From the NCBI GenBank assembly GCA_026075535.2, contig AP026545.1, forward strand, positions 1,922,001 through 1,986,000: a stretch of DNA of 64,000 bases. Reading direction: 5' to 3'. This stretch comes from Tricholoma matsutake (taxonomy: Eukaryota > Basidiomycota > Agaricomycetes > Agaricales > Tricholomataceae). Of the stretch, positions 1 to 10,060 are shown piece by piece. Under the pieces are notes generated by a model that was not told where the DNA came from, made no database searches, and saw only the letters and a list, made by a program, of their open reading frames with translations. Position 1 is the first letter of the stretch. Every line of letters starts with the position of its first letter. Made by a program: the position numbers and the translations under genes.

Positions 1-647
1 TGTGGAGAAAATGTGGAGAAAATTACACTTTTTCATGTAGCAAACAAGGAAAGAAAAACTGGTGAAAATGAGTTATTTTCTCTTTATTTTCTCTGCAATC
101 TGCCTATGGGAAAATATATCATTTGTGTGGAGAGAAAAAAAGGAGAATCTGAAGTGAGAAGAACTTATTTCCTCTTGATTTCCCCCTGATTTTTTCCTAG
201 GAAAAAAAGGTATATTCCCTGCAAGAGCAAATCAAAAATCTCTGGAGAATACAAGTTATTTCTTACAAATTTTGGCCTAGAAAATTGCATGTGGAAAAGT
301 GTAATTTTCTCCAGGTGAAAATCTGGCAAACATGAGGAGAAAATTACACTTTTCCACATGCAATTTTCTAGGCCAAAATTTGTAAGAAATAACTTGTATT
401 CTCCAGAGATTTCTGATTTGCTCTTGCAGGAAATATACCTTTTTTTTCCTAGGAAAAAATCAGGGGAAATCAAGAGGAAATAAGTTCTTTTCACTTCAGA
501 TTCCCCTTTTTTTCTCTCCACACAAATGACATATTTTCCCTTAGGCAGATTGCAGAGAAAATAAAGAGAAAATAATCTATTTTCACCAGTTTTCTCTTAC
601 TTGTTTACTGCATGAAAAAGGGTAATTTTCTCCACATTTTCTCCACA
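1..647. repeat. Fold-back palindrome, two 312-bp arms
   Basis: Positions 1-312 are the near-perfect reverse complement of 336-647 (paired positions sum to 648), with a 23-bp loop at 313-335. The arms are AT-rich, with several copies of TGTGGAGAAAA-like sequence at the outer end. The right arm may continue past 647, so the left arm may begin before the window and the full size is unknown. The open reading frame that spans both arms is a by-product of the symmetry and is not called as a gene. It most resembles a fold-back or MITE-type DNA element. No TSD can be checked because the left end is missing. Confidence 0.85.
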
Positions 648-681
648 TTTTCTCTCTGGGAAAGTTTTGCCCTGCCTATTG

Positions 682-1376
682 TGTTAAGGGTGAAGCCTCA
701 ACCACTCAATCTAGTCGATGTCATTTGATGAGGTGCTTCCTCAACGAGTCATTCAGCACTAGTCTTACTCAGAGTGTCCGACATAAAGTAGATAGTGCAC
801 TCTAGCAGGCCTTCTGCATAGAGTTGTTTGGGTTCATGCACTAAGGGGCTTCCTTAGTGGTTTTGAGTAAGTTTACGAGTTTGCAAGTTAAGGCTGTAGA
901 TTGCCTAGATCTAAACTAAGGACATCCCTACTATGAGTTGCAGTACTTATACTACAAGGGAGGTCCTTATTGTCCAATCGGAAAGATAGATGCATATCAA
1001 GGTAAGAATAAAAACAATAAGCCTCATGCCTAGCATGAGGCATCCAATGTCACAGATCCAATGTCAAGGATCCAATGTCAAGGACATGCTGCAGCGCAGC
1101 ATGTCGATCATGAGAGTCCAACATCACGGACCTCATGTCAAAGGGCTGTCGTATCACAGCATGTGTGGGAATGGGTTCGGGTGCATGGAGTCACCATGTG
1201 TCAAGGGTGCCTTCCATGGGAAGGGGATCAAATGCATGTTGTTGGCATGCATTGTGTGTGTGTCTGGTGTCAAGGACATGCTCTAAGCATGAATCAGGGG
1301 GTGCCTCCTGTCTGGAGGGGATCATTGGGTACGTTGGGTCATTTGGGTCTCATGAGTTACAAGGAAAATTGTAACA
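682..1376 (-). mobile_element. Solo LTR of the Gypsy-2 family
   Basis: Read on the minus strand this starts TGTTACAATTTTCC and ends CCCTTAACA, matching the LTRs at 31259-31905 and 38712-39445 throughout. It includes the CACTAAGG/CCTTAGTG hairpin with AAGCC loop, here at about 838-858 in reverse complement. No internal retroelement sequence is attached on either side, so it is a solo LTR, presumably left by LTR-LTR recombination. The 5-bp flanks (TATTG on the left, CAATG on the right) do not match, so the TSD has decayed or the insertion was rearranged. Small ORFs inside are not credible genes. Confidence 0.85.
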
Positions 1377-1503
1377 CAATGCAACCACAACCGATGGGCT
1401 GACCAAATGAGGGCAACCGCAACTGCAAAATAACTGAACCGCAGTCCGGTTTGGCTTGGTTTTGGTTTTTTTTCAGTTCAATGAACCAGACTTTCAAACA
1501 CTA
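1377..1503. repeat. Possible degenerate end of the hAT-type MITE
   Basis: The stretch is rich in CCGGTT/AACTG words like the MITE at 47227-48039 and ends CTTTCAAACACTA, close to that MITE's terminal CCTTTAAACACTA. Only one end is visible; the solo LTR adjoins on the left and the broken DIRS-like gene on the right. The assignment is tentative. Confidence 0.35.
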
Positions 1504-3111
1504 AAAGGGAAGCCTTGGAGAAATTCTGAGATCTAGCTTCAGGAGAGGGCATCTGAAATGTTGTCATGGCTTGAGACGTAGGTGGTGTGTAGCAGAACAT
1601 TGGCCCTTGCTTGAAGCAGGTATACATGCTTGAGTATCTTGTTTGTTTCCAGGCTCCTCAACTGACCTTTGTTTACCACTGTGACAATTCCAGAATTGTC
1701 TGAACGCACCAGTATGTTGCTGCCTTGTAGGAGATTGAGCTGGATGGTGAGGTGCATACTGAGTTCCATGGCTACTGCCTCTGCCCAGCCAATGTTGAAG
1801 GCTTTCTTTGGGCCTACCTTGAAACCTGGGGCATATTTCCATACTGCAAAAAATTCACCTAGAACGACACCAATGCCAAAGGAGGTACTTGTGTCTCCCC
1901 ACCAGTTCAAATCAACTATATCCTGATTCAACAGAGGAACTTCATTTGGGAGCTGGTGCAGAAGGAAATGAATCTATGATAGATCATATTGGACTGATGG
2001 TGTTGCCTGCAATTTGGCTCAGGGTGAGGTAAAGTTCTGTGAGAAAAGCGAGATTGAGTGAAGAAAAGGTCTGATGAGGGGGAATATGCAGGAGATGTGT
2101 ACTAGCTTTCCATGGAGACTGGCTGCTTTGCATGCTGAGAAGGATGCATTTGGGCATTGCCATTCCTTCATTAGTAGTTCAGTGGATTGTAATTTCTCTT
2201 TTGGGGGAGCTACCGACTTGCGCTCTAAGTTCCAATCGAATCCAATGTATCTGTGGATTGGGGAGAGTGGGCAGAGCTTCTCAATGCTCCATGGCACCCC
2301 GAAGTACCCTGTCAGGTCCATGAACCCCTCCTGTGTCCAGGTTTGATGGGGGAGCTGGATGGCCAAGAAGTCGTCTACCCACTTTCGGATCAACCCAAAG
2401 TTGGCTGCTCCATAAATGGCAACAAGCATGTCGGCAATGGCACTGAATACACTGGTGCTCGAGGTGAGGCCAAACATGACAGCTCTGTCGACATAGACTA
2501 GACCATCCCAGAAGATGCAGAGGGCATGTTGCTGGTTGGGGTGAACAGGTATGAGGCAGTATGCAGCTGATATGTTGAAGGTTGCTGCAACGCAACCAGG
2601 GGGAAGTGAAAGTATGAGCTCTGCTGTGCGGTTGAAGGTGCCCCAGGATGTGGGAAGGTCATTGGATCTCACCCCAGCATTGACAGATGCGACGTTGGGA
2701 TCATTCCTGGGAAATGACATGTCTTGAATTAGCTGGAGCTTGCTTGAGTGTGGTTTGGGGACCAGTCCTAGCAGGGATGTTGGAAATGGACCTATTATGG
2801 ACTCTAAGGTGTCTGGGGTGTAAGCTTCTGAATAACGGCCTGCTGCTTGTTTTCTGGCAATGTAAGAGTGTATAAAGTCAGGGTCTAAAAGTGATGAAGT
2901 GTGGTTGGCAAAAAATATATGAGCGGGGAGGGGTTTCCCTGATACCAACATCAAAACCCTCCCAAAGACCTGTAATTATGTGTTTCCAATCCTCATATAA
3001 ACTGTATTTACAAAGAATTTCCTTAGCATGGGGGTGTGACCACAGTTTGAGGGTCAGGTGCAGGACTTGCAGGTGGTGGCTCCATGACTGGACTCTCCAC
3101 AGATGCTGCAT
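1504..3111 (-). pseudogene. DIRS-like element, RT-RNase H region (broken)
   Basis: The minus-strand frame 2954-2019 encodes a reverse transcriptase with the palm box WVDDF and a motif-A sequence reading FNISAAY, where this family normally has FDISAAYR. The segment 3111-2878 supplies the N-terminal part (KEILCKYSLYEDW...WEGFDVGI) in another frame. The frame 1931-1539 is the RNase H domain, ending NISDALS, then a TGA, then ISEFLQGFP, which matches the usual end of this domain. The tyrosine recombinase expected after RNase H in DIRS elements is absent: MITE and LTR sequence begins there. At least two frame changes and internal stops show it is dead. The FD-to-FN change is CpG to CpA in the DNA. 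Confidence 0.75.
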
Positions 3112-3833
3112 CCATGGAAGGTGGTGCAGGTGTCCCCAAAGTGGCAGCTTGAGTTTTGGGACCAGTTGAAGCAGAAATGTTTTCTATTGGGGGCAAGCAG
3201 AGCATTTCCACTTCTGGATGAGGAAGCAATGGGAGCAGTTTTCTTTCCAGTGGTGGTGACTTCAGCTTTGCAGTTGGGTGGTAGGTGACCTGATCCACCG
3301 CACTGAAAGCATAAGTTTCTGGACCATTTTCATGGAGTAGATGGGTGGTCAGAATAAAAGGGTCGCTTTGATAGAGATGCAGAGAGAAAGGACTGTGGTG
3401 CAGGCTTCACTGATGGATGGGTCACAATAATGGCTAGTGCCACTATGTCAAGTGAGCTTAGATCATGAACTGGCTGTAGTGCAACCATTTCACATTGAGA
3501 GATATCATACTCCATAGCGATCTCCCAATTGTGGGAGCATCTAAGGTCCATGACTATTCTATGATGTGCTGCCAAGGCTGTGGCTCTTGCTTCACCAAAA
3601 TATTCTCTTATACATCCCTCAGCTGCTGCAGAAGCTGCATACCAGTCTACAATGGAAATGCTCTTCTCATTCCTCCAGTCAAGACCTTTGGCTGTCAGGC
3701 CACCTTGTGCATTAATTGTGAAGTTTTCTTTGCCTTGAGCTGCTTTTAGGTGAGCAGCCATGGTGAGTGCAGTGTATGGGACATATTGGAAGTGACAAAA
3801 GGCTTCCTCAACTTTTGGGGGTATGGCTGTCAT
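3023..3833 (-). pseudogene. DIRS-like element, gag with zinc fingers (broken)
   Basis: ORF 3833-3330 (167 aa) is a gag-like protein (core WRNEKSISIVDWYAASAAAE...RIVMDLRC). Its reading continues in other frames into a CCHC knuckle (CFQCGGSGHLPPNC, DNA about 3240-3310) and then a second cysteine-rich finger (C-x5-C-x5-C, then HGCSICGE, DNA about 3075-3170). The same finger type occurs in the gag fragment at 44490-45723, so two members of the family lie in the window. It precedes the RT frame on the same strand, as gag precedes pol. Frame changes between the pieces mark it as a pseudogene. Confidence 0.6.
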
Positions 3834-4139
3834 GGAGATGATGATTAGCTTTCATGTCATAGCTATTGTTGTAGATGACAACAAGGCAAAAAAAACTAGA
3901 ATATGGCAATCTAGCTGGACTATAATATGTGAATGGCACTGGGGGGGTATGGCTGCCCTCATACGATGGAGCCTATCACTCATGTAACAGAGCCTATCAC
4001 TCATGCGTGCAGCATCACCTAGCTGCTTGTGCAGTGGGGATCACCCATATGGCAAGCTAATGCTATAAAATGTGCAACTGAGGCACTGCTACATACAAAA
4101 ACATTGTGCATGGTAAGATAGGAGACTTACTGACTTTGA

Positions 4140-4727
4140 GGGAGCTGGCCTTGAAACCAGGAACCACATCAGGCAGGACAAGCTTCTTTCCTTTGTCTTT
4201 CAATGATGTGGTTGCAGCTTTCACATGGTTAATGGTGTCCTGGTCAGAGAACAGGGATTGAGGCTGGTGTAAGGTTGCTAACAGTGTGCCATCTTTCTCA
4301 TAGCGTTTGAGTCAAGCTTTGCGGGATTGAATTTCATCTGCCTGAGACTGTGGGATGGGTCCAGCAGCAGGTGGTGCAATATTGGTGTTAATTGAGTTGT
4401 TGCCTCCAGCTGCTGGTCTTGCGACCTGGGGGCTGCTAGCGGGTTGATGATTGCCTCCTACGGGTGTGATGGGTCTAGTGGGGGGGGGGGGGGAATGTTA
4501 GGTTGGTTCTGCTGCATTGGCAGCTGATTGGCAGGACAGTCCTGCTGGGCTGGGGGCTGGGTGGTGGGTTGAATCTGCTGGGTTGCAGGGGGTGTTAACG
4601 GACACTGGAGGGGTTGTCGAGCTTGCATTCTGGTATTGCTCAGGCCTGCATTGCTAGGTGCTGCGTCTCTCTGTGAACTCAAAGCTCCAGTGGGTTCTCT
4701 GATGTTTAGTCCAGTGTGAGCATGCAT
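4140..4727 (-). pseudogene. N-terminal Pro/Gln-rich part of the DIRS-like gag region
   Basis: The minus-strand frame 4727-4458 is rich in Pro and Gln and contains a C-run that encodes a proline run; sequence down to about 4140 includes coding-like stretches. It lies upstream of and on the same strand as the gag at 3833, so it is probably the N-terminal region, possibly joined by an intron in 3834-4139. No domain was recognised. The TRIM-like element inserted 52 bp upstream may have cut off the promoter. Confidence 0.35.
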
Positions 4728-4778
4728 TAGGGAAAAACAAGAATGGAAGGAGCTTTAAACTATGAAAAGATAGCGAGT

Positions 4779-5293
4779 TGTAACCCTGTGCAGTGTTTGC
4801 ACAAGGGTTCACTAGATGGCCACTGAGATCAGCCGAAAGGTAACGAGCTCAAGGTGTGGATTACAAGCTAGGCGACAGTTGTAGAACTACAAAATGATGA
4901 TGATGGTTCTGGATAAGAGTCGTCATCTGTATCTGTCCGTGATCATGTCTGTAGTAAATATGTGTCAATAAGAGCCATCGTTACACCCTCCCCCCCCATG
5001 AAAAATTTTCAAACCACAACCCCCAGCAAGCAGAAAATACGTAAAAAAAAAAAGCAGCACGAGCACGGGTGCATTAAAAAAAAAAGTGTAACCCTGTGCA
5101 GTGTTCACATGAGGGTTCACTAGATGGCCACTGAGATCAGCTGAAAGGTAATGAGCTCAAGGTGTGGATTACAAGCTAGGCAACAGTTGTAGAACTACAA
5201 AATGATGATGATGGTTCTGGATAAGAGTCATCATCCGTATCTGTCCGTGATCATGTCCGTAGTAAATATGTGTCAATAAGAGCCATCGTTACA
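4779..5293. mobile_element. TRIM/SMART-like LTR-only element, 515 bp
   Basis: Two 207-bp direct repeats (4779-4985 and 5087-5293) start TGTAAC and end GTTACA. They flank only 101 bp of internal sequence, made of a C-run, an A-run and a second A-run before the right repeat. The flanks are identical 5-bp copies, CGAGT at 4774-4778 and 5294-5298, which is a retroviral-type TSD. There is no ORF inside. The features match terminal-repeat retrotransposons in miniature, non-autonomous elements mobilised by another element's proteins. The two repeats differ mainly by C/T and G/A changes. Confidence 0.9.
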
Positions 5294-5419
5294 CGAGTGA
5301 GGATAATTAACTATGTAGATTATATGAGCGAATAGTACAATGGTAGCAGTGAGAAGGCTATGGGGTCAAACGATCAATGCGCTGGCATTGACATTCAGCT
5401 GGACTCTGGTTGCTGGTGG

Positions 5420-5680
5420 TCTCTCAGCAGGCTAGAGAGGCACCGACACCCTTAGTCATCCCCAGAAGTTGGTACAGCTCACGAGTGAACTCTGCCATGA
5501 ACTGAGGGCCATGGTCAGAGAGTAAAGCACCAGGAAGTCCATGTCATTTCCACACATGGTGGAGATAGAGTTCCCCAGGTCCCTAAGTCACCCATCCTTA
5601 GCTGCCCCAAGGTCCCATACCAGTGCCATCAAAGCAAGTGACATGCACTGCATGTGACCTTATTCCATGTTGTTATATGT
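5420..5680 (-). pseudogene. Gypsy integrase core scrap
   Basis: Minus-strand translation gives LYLHHVWK, a stop, HGLPGALLSDHGPQFMAEFT and then RELYQLLG. This is the integrase segment around the second catalytic aspartate (SDHGPQF) and continues toward the usual AYHPQTDGQTER, which is missing. Stops interrupt it and no neighbouring pol sequence is present. Confidence 0.6.
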
Positions 5681-5830
5681 ATCTGTAGACCTCCAGATAG
5701 AACATTTAGCTTGTTCTTCATACCATATGAATAAAACATACTGCATTAGTAAGAAAGGGGGGGGGGGGGGGTGTCAAGCAGTTCCCAAGGGGGTGTCAGC
5801 ACCCAAATGCCAGACATCATGTGGGGGGGG

Positions 5831-6864
5831 CAGACTCCAACCCATTTGCTAAAGGAAATAGGTTCATGACATTGTCTTATGAATTTGTACATGTTTGGTT
5901 TGAACTTTAATATTTGGACCATTTCCTATAGCAACTGCGAAAACTTGCTGTGGTGGTAGATGCATGTTTGGCTCTGGTGGCACAAATCCTGAAATCTCAC
6001 CAACCATGACAGTGTGGTCTTGTTTGGTTCTCAGAGTGGAATGACAGCCCAAACTGTAAAGTTGCATTACAGTAATCTTATGATGCATTGTGTCCTAGTC
6101 ATGTAAATAAGTTATCTGCCCCATCTGCCATCCTCCACAACCAAAAACTGTTTGATCAAATCCTTGATGCTTTTACCAATGCACATGGCACAACACTACA
6201 TGAAATGGTCTTGGAGACATTACAAAGCTCTGACCTGAGGCATGCCCACCATCATGCATCCATCCTTGACTGAATGCCTGATTTGTTCAGCCCACCTTTA
6301 AGGTGATTCTTGGCAAGCACATTGACAAACTGCTTCCCCAGTAACTTCAATGGTGTGACAAGTAATACAATACCATGCTTGACATAGAGTAGTGTCATCC
6401 AATACATGAATATTCCTGTTGCTGCGATTGTAATGATGTTGCCACCCTCCAGGACTTTGTGCACAACTTTAATTTGCCATATACATGAATGAGTCCCTGT
6501 TCTCTCCTCCACTTCCCTCTGTACCTGCTCATCACTCTCTGGCATTGTATGCTTGATTGGCTTGGATTGAACTGGCATTTTTGAGCATGTACTGTGGTAG
6601 TCAGATATTGTAATTTGTAAAAAAAGTTAAAGTTCGGGAAGTTCAGGCTGTTGTTCCACTCCAAGAACCAAACAAGATTACATTGTCATGGTTGGTGAGA
6701 TTTCAGGATTTGTGCCACCAGAGCCAAACATGCATCTACTGCCACAGCAAGTTTTGGCAGTCACTATAGGAAATGGTCCAAATATTAAAGTTCAAACCAA
6801 ACATGTACAAACTCATAAGACAACATCATGGAGCTATTTCCTTTAGTAAATGGGTTGGAGTCTG
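5831..6864. mobile_element. DNA element with about 225-bp terminal inverted repeats
   Basis: Positions 5831-6057 are the inverted copy of 6642-6864 (shared words include CAGACTCCAACCCATTT and TTTGGTTTGAACTTTAATAT). Both ends abut G-rich sequence; a G14 tract sits at about 5757-5770. No clear TSD is seen. The roughly 585-bp core carries a RecQ-like fragment rather than a transposase, so this is a non-autonomous element. Confidence 0.75.
6252..6578 (-). pseudogene. RecQ-like helicase fragment inside the TIR element
   Basis: The 108-aa frame contains IKVVHKVLEGGNIITIAATG, matching the region before and at the Walker A motif of RecQ/DEAD helicases, but the expected GKT is lost (ATGIFMYW). HGIVLLVTPLKLLGKQFV follows, which resembles motif Ia. 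The rest of the helicase is missing. RecQ-like genes are frequent passengers of basidiomycete mobile elements, so capture of a gene fragment is likely. Confidence 0.6.
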
Positions 6865-7582
6865 GGAGGGGGTATCAGGTAGGTTGTTAAAAAAAATTTG
6901 GCCTCAAATTATATAAGTGACAATCACTATGGGGCCTGCAGAGTAGGAAACCCATCCCACATTTCACACCTTTAAATAGTGTAAATTGATATATTTATGG
7001 TATAGTTTTCATGTATTGATAAACCCCAGAATGGAATAAGTTTCATCAGGAGTTGGACTGAAAATCTGCCCCTAAGAGGAGTGAAAAAAAAGGTTTTTTT
7101 CTATATGCAAGGGATGAGTCAATGGGATGAAAACCTCCCAAATTTTGTCCCCAGTTCATCCTACACCAAATTCATCCCATGGGATGGTTTTCATCTTTAT
7201 ATGGGCAAAAATAACACTCCTCTACATGGGCTGAATTTCATCAACTGTAAGGGGAATGAAAGAAGGAATTTCCCCCCCCCCCCCCATTTAAGGGTGTCAA
7301 AGGGATGAATTCCTCACAGAATTTGTCCTAATTCATACCATCCCATGGGTTGTTTTCATCTTTATATGGGTGAGAATAACAACCTCTACCCAGGTTGAAT
7401 TTCATCAACTTTCCAGGTTCTTTGAGAGTGGAAGAATTCATCCACTTTAGGTAGTAGTTTTATCAACAGGTTTCATACTGCTAGCAGTGACTTTTCAACT
7501 GTTATGGGTAGTGGTCCCCCCCATTGGAAATCATTTGTTATTGGCTGAAATTCAGGCCATACATACAGAGCATGATCACATT
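6865..7582. repeat. Gene-free stretch with a 166-bp direct repeat
   Basis: A block around TCATCCCATGGGATGGTTTTC then CATCTTTATATGGG occurs near 7171-7240 and again near 7337-7410, offset by 166 bp. A run of about 14 C lies at 7270-7285. No credible gene was seen. Confidence 0.5.
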
Positions 7583-7846
7583 TCAAGCATCATCATCTGA
7601 GCTACCCCTATCCTCTTTGAGTCCCTTGCCCTTGTCACCTTCATCCTCCGTGTCTTCCTCCACATCCTCCACATCCCCCGCATCCCCCGCATCATCCTCC
7701 GCATTGTCCATATCCTCTGTGTTGTCCCTATCCTTCTCATCCTCATCCACTACGTCATCCAAGTTTGTCATTACAGCAAAATATCCATGTTTATGGGCAT
7801 AGGCATGCTTGTTCTTCAGACTGGACTTAATAAATTCTTCAACCAC
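7583..7846 (-). CDS. Acidic low-complexity ORF, doubtful
   Basis: An 87-aa frame whose C-terminal half is almost all Asp, Glu, Gly and Ala (EDDAGDAGDVEDVEEDTEDEG). The DNA is a CATCCTCCGC-type microsatellite, so the frame may be open only because of the repeat. No domain was recognised. Confidence 0.2.
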   Translation of the reverse strand: MVEEFIKSSLKNKHAYAHKHGYFAVMTNLDDVVDEDEKDRDNTEDMDNAEDDAGDAGDVEDVEEDTEDEGDKGKGLKEDRGSSDDDA

Positions 7847-8654
7847 CCAACTGTGTGGGAAATGCTTGAAGTAGTGGTGGTGCTCTCAAGCCTAGGAGAT
7901 CCATCTAAGAATGAGGCAAGAAAGCAGATAAGAATGTACCATTGCAATGATTTTGGCAATGACCAGCTTTGGTTGGCAGTGCCACATAACAGAACAGTCA
8001 AGCCCGGCTGTGGCGGTTAAGTCCCGGACACAATGCTACTAATCCTCAGAAAGGCTATGCACACAAGGGATCAACTTACGCGAAGGGCAGTGTATAAATC
8101 AGTATCATCCTCAAGGCGCATTGCAGTTTGTAAGTTGAATCCATTACCAGTGACGCTGCTTCCTCTGGGTGGCCATGGTATCATCATCGCAGTGTTTTCT
8201 TTAGCAGCTGCAGCCTTGTGCAAGACATCGTTCTCAGCTGATGATGGTTGTCAGGAATGTACGAAGGAGAAAAATGGTGACTGCACCCTTTAGTTCCTTC
8301 AACTGAGCCTCCAAGGTTTTTGCTGCTGTCCCTAGTCAAGTGTAGCACAGTAAGCGATAACATCTCAATGCAAAATAGTGAAACACTAACCTCCCACTTT
8401 CTTTGCGAGAGAGGTCGACACCGACTTCACCTTACCACCTTGCTTGGATTTTTTAGACACTGAAGTTTTCACCATGAGGATTGGTAGGTAACAACACGCT
8501 CTTAAGGACTCAACAAAGGATAAGATCCATGTATAGTCTATGCGCTGCAGAGGCAAACCACAAGATAAGTCTTCTGGCACAAGGGTCAGAAAAACTAGAA
8601 GTTGAGGACCACATTATGAGCAGAGGACAACTTGAATGTTCCTGGAAATGATGA

Positions 8655-9245
8655 CAGGATGCGATCAATGCATTCAGGGGGACACATTTCATGTAGACTG
8701 GACTTAACGTACGCAGTGGCTCATTGCTCAAGGCCAGAGCTTGTGTGTTGGGAGCAGGAGGTGCTGCAAAGACAGGGATGCAATTAACACATTCAGGGTG
8801 ATGAATTTCTATAGACTAGACTTAATGTACAGGTGGAAATTGTGCTCATTGCTTGGGGCCAGAGCTTGGGCATCGGGTAAGGGAGTGGGCACAAAGCCAG
8901 GGATGCAATTAACATGTTCAGGGGATGCATTTTGCTAGACTGGATTTGGGCTCAAAGTATGCGGCAACTCTCACTGCTCTAGGCCAGAGCTTGGGTGTTG
9001 GGTAAGGGAGTGGGCACAAAGCCAGGGATGCAATTAACACGTTCAGGGGATGCATTTTGCTAGACTGGATTTGGGCTCAAAGTACACAGTGACTCTCATT
9101 GCTCTAGGCCAGAGCTTGGGTGTTGGGTAAGGGAGTGGGTGCAAAGCCAGGAATGCAATTAACATGTTCAGGGGATGCATTTTGCTAGACTGGATTTGGG
9201 CTCAAAGTATGCAGCAACTCTCATTGCTCTAGGCCGGACCTTGGG
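8655..9245. repeat. 125-bp tandem repeat, about 4.7 copies
   Basis: The landmark GGCCAGAGCTTG recurs at 8732, 8857, 8982 and 9107, and as GGCCGGACCTTG at 9232: exactly 125 bp apart each time. Other shared words are GGGATGCAATTAACA, TTCAGGGGATGCATTTTGC and TAGACTGGATTTGGGCTCAAAG. The third and fourth units are most alike, so the array grew from the inside. 125 is not a multiple of three, which argues against coding. Confidence 0.9.
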
Positions 9246-9345
9246 CAAACAACATTAGTTGATGGTACCAGAAGCTGATGGATGCAAATAATGTAAATGC
9301 ACAGGGAGACGTTACATTGCTAGCGTTCCGGATCTTCAACTTGGT

Positions 9346-10013
9346 GTGGGTGGTCGCATGGGTAGACTAACAAAACCTGCAATATATAAAGTAGGTTACA
9401 AGTCAGGAAATCCACAGCGCAATAGAATGTCCACAAACCAGAAATCCCCCCACATTCACCCTGCTATTCACCATCGTGTTGGGAGCATTATTAGCATCAG
9501 TGATGGCACCTCCAATGTTGAGGAAAGTCTGATGGAACCAGACACAGAGCTTGAAAGTTATATGGTGGAGAACCAACTTGGCCTACTGGAGAATAGGGTG
9601 TGGGTTGACCATCCTGATGTCTCCAATGTCTCAGGTAAGCACTGGTTTGTCTGCAGGCAAATGGAAGCTGAAGACTCCACATAGATACCAGACAAGCCAG
9701 CCCAGTCCCTAATGGGGATGTAGATGTCAGTACCCAACCATCAGAACAAAAGGTATGCGATGATACTTACTTGATAGGTTGCCATGACATACCATCAGAA
9801 ATACAGGAGAACGTCACAATCCAGATCTACATTGATAATAGCCACCTAGTGAACCCAGTCTTCAACATGAATGTCCAACGAGTAAAGAAGCGGGGCAGAA
9901 AGCAAGGGGACAAGAGAAAGAAAGACAACAAGAGAAAGAAAGACAACAAGAGAAAGAAAGACAATGATGGTGGGCAGAATAAGCAGTGGAAAGTAATTAT
10001 AACAGGCACATAG
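9346..10013 (+). pseudogene. Unrecognised coding-like remnant with KRKKDN repeats
   Basis: Two plus-strand frames, 9346-9684 (112 aa) and 9771-10013 (80 aa), look coding in the first half (TKPAIYKVGYKSGNPQR...). The second has three tandem KRKKDN units encoded by an 18-bp DNA repeat at about 9911-9965. No family was recognised. The basic repeat could be a nuclear localisation or DNA-binding segment. An intron or frameshift separates the frames. Confidence 0.3.
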
Positions 10014-10060
10014 GATAAATTATAGAGTATCTAAATATTCTATGCTTCATAAAAACTTGA

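Noticed and set aside
165..521. 118-aa ORF in the palindrome
   Set aside because: It spans both arms and the loop; the reading frame is a by-product of the symmetrical sequence and resembles no protein.
990..1402. Several ORFs with Cys/His/Met-rich sequence
   Set aside because: They lie inside the solo LTR and recur in reverse at 31203-31649 and 38644-39027, where they are also non-coding LTR sequence.
7524..7802. Serine/proline-rich ORF on plus strand
   Set aside because: Complement of the acidic microsatellite; both frames are open because of the repeat.
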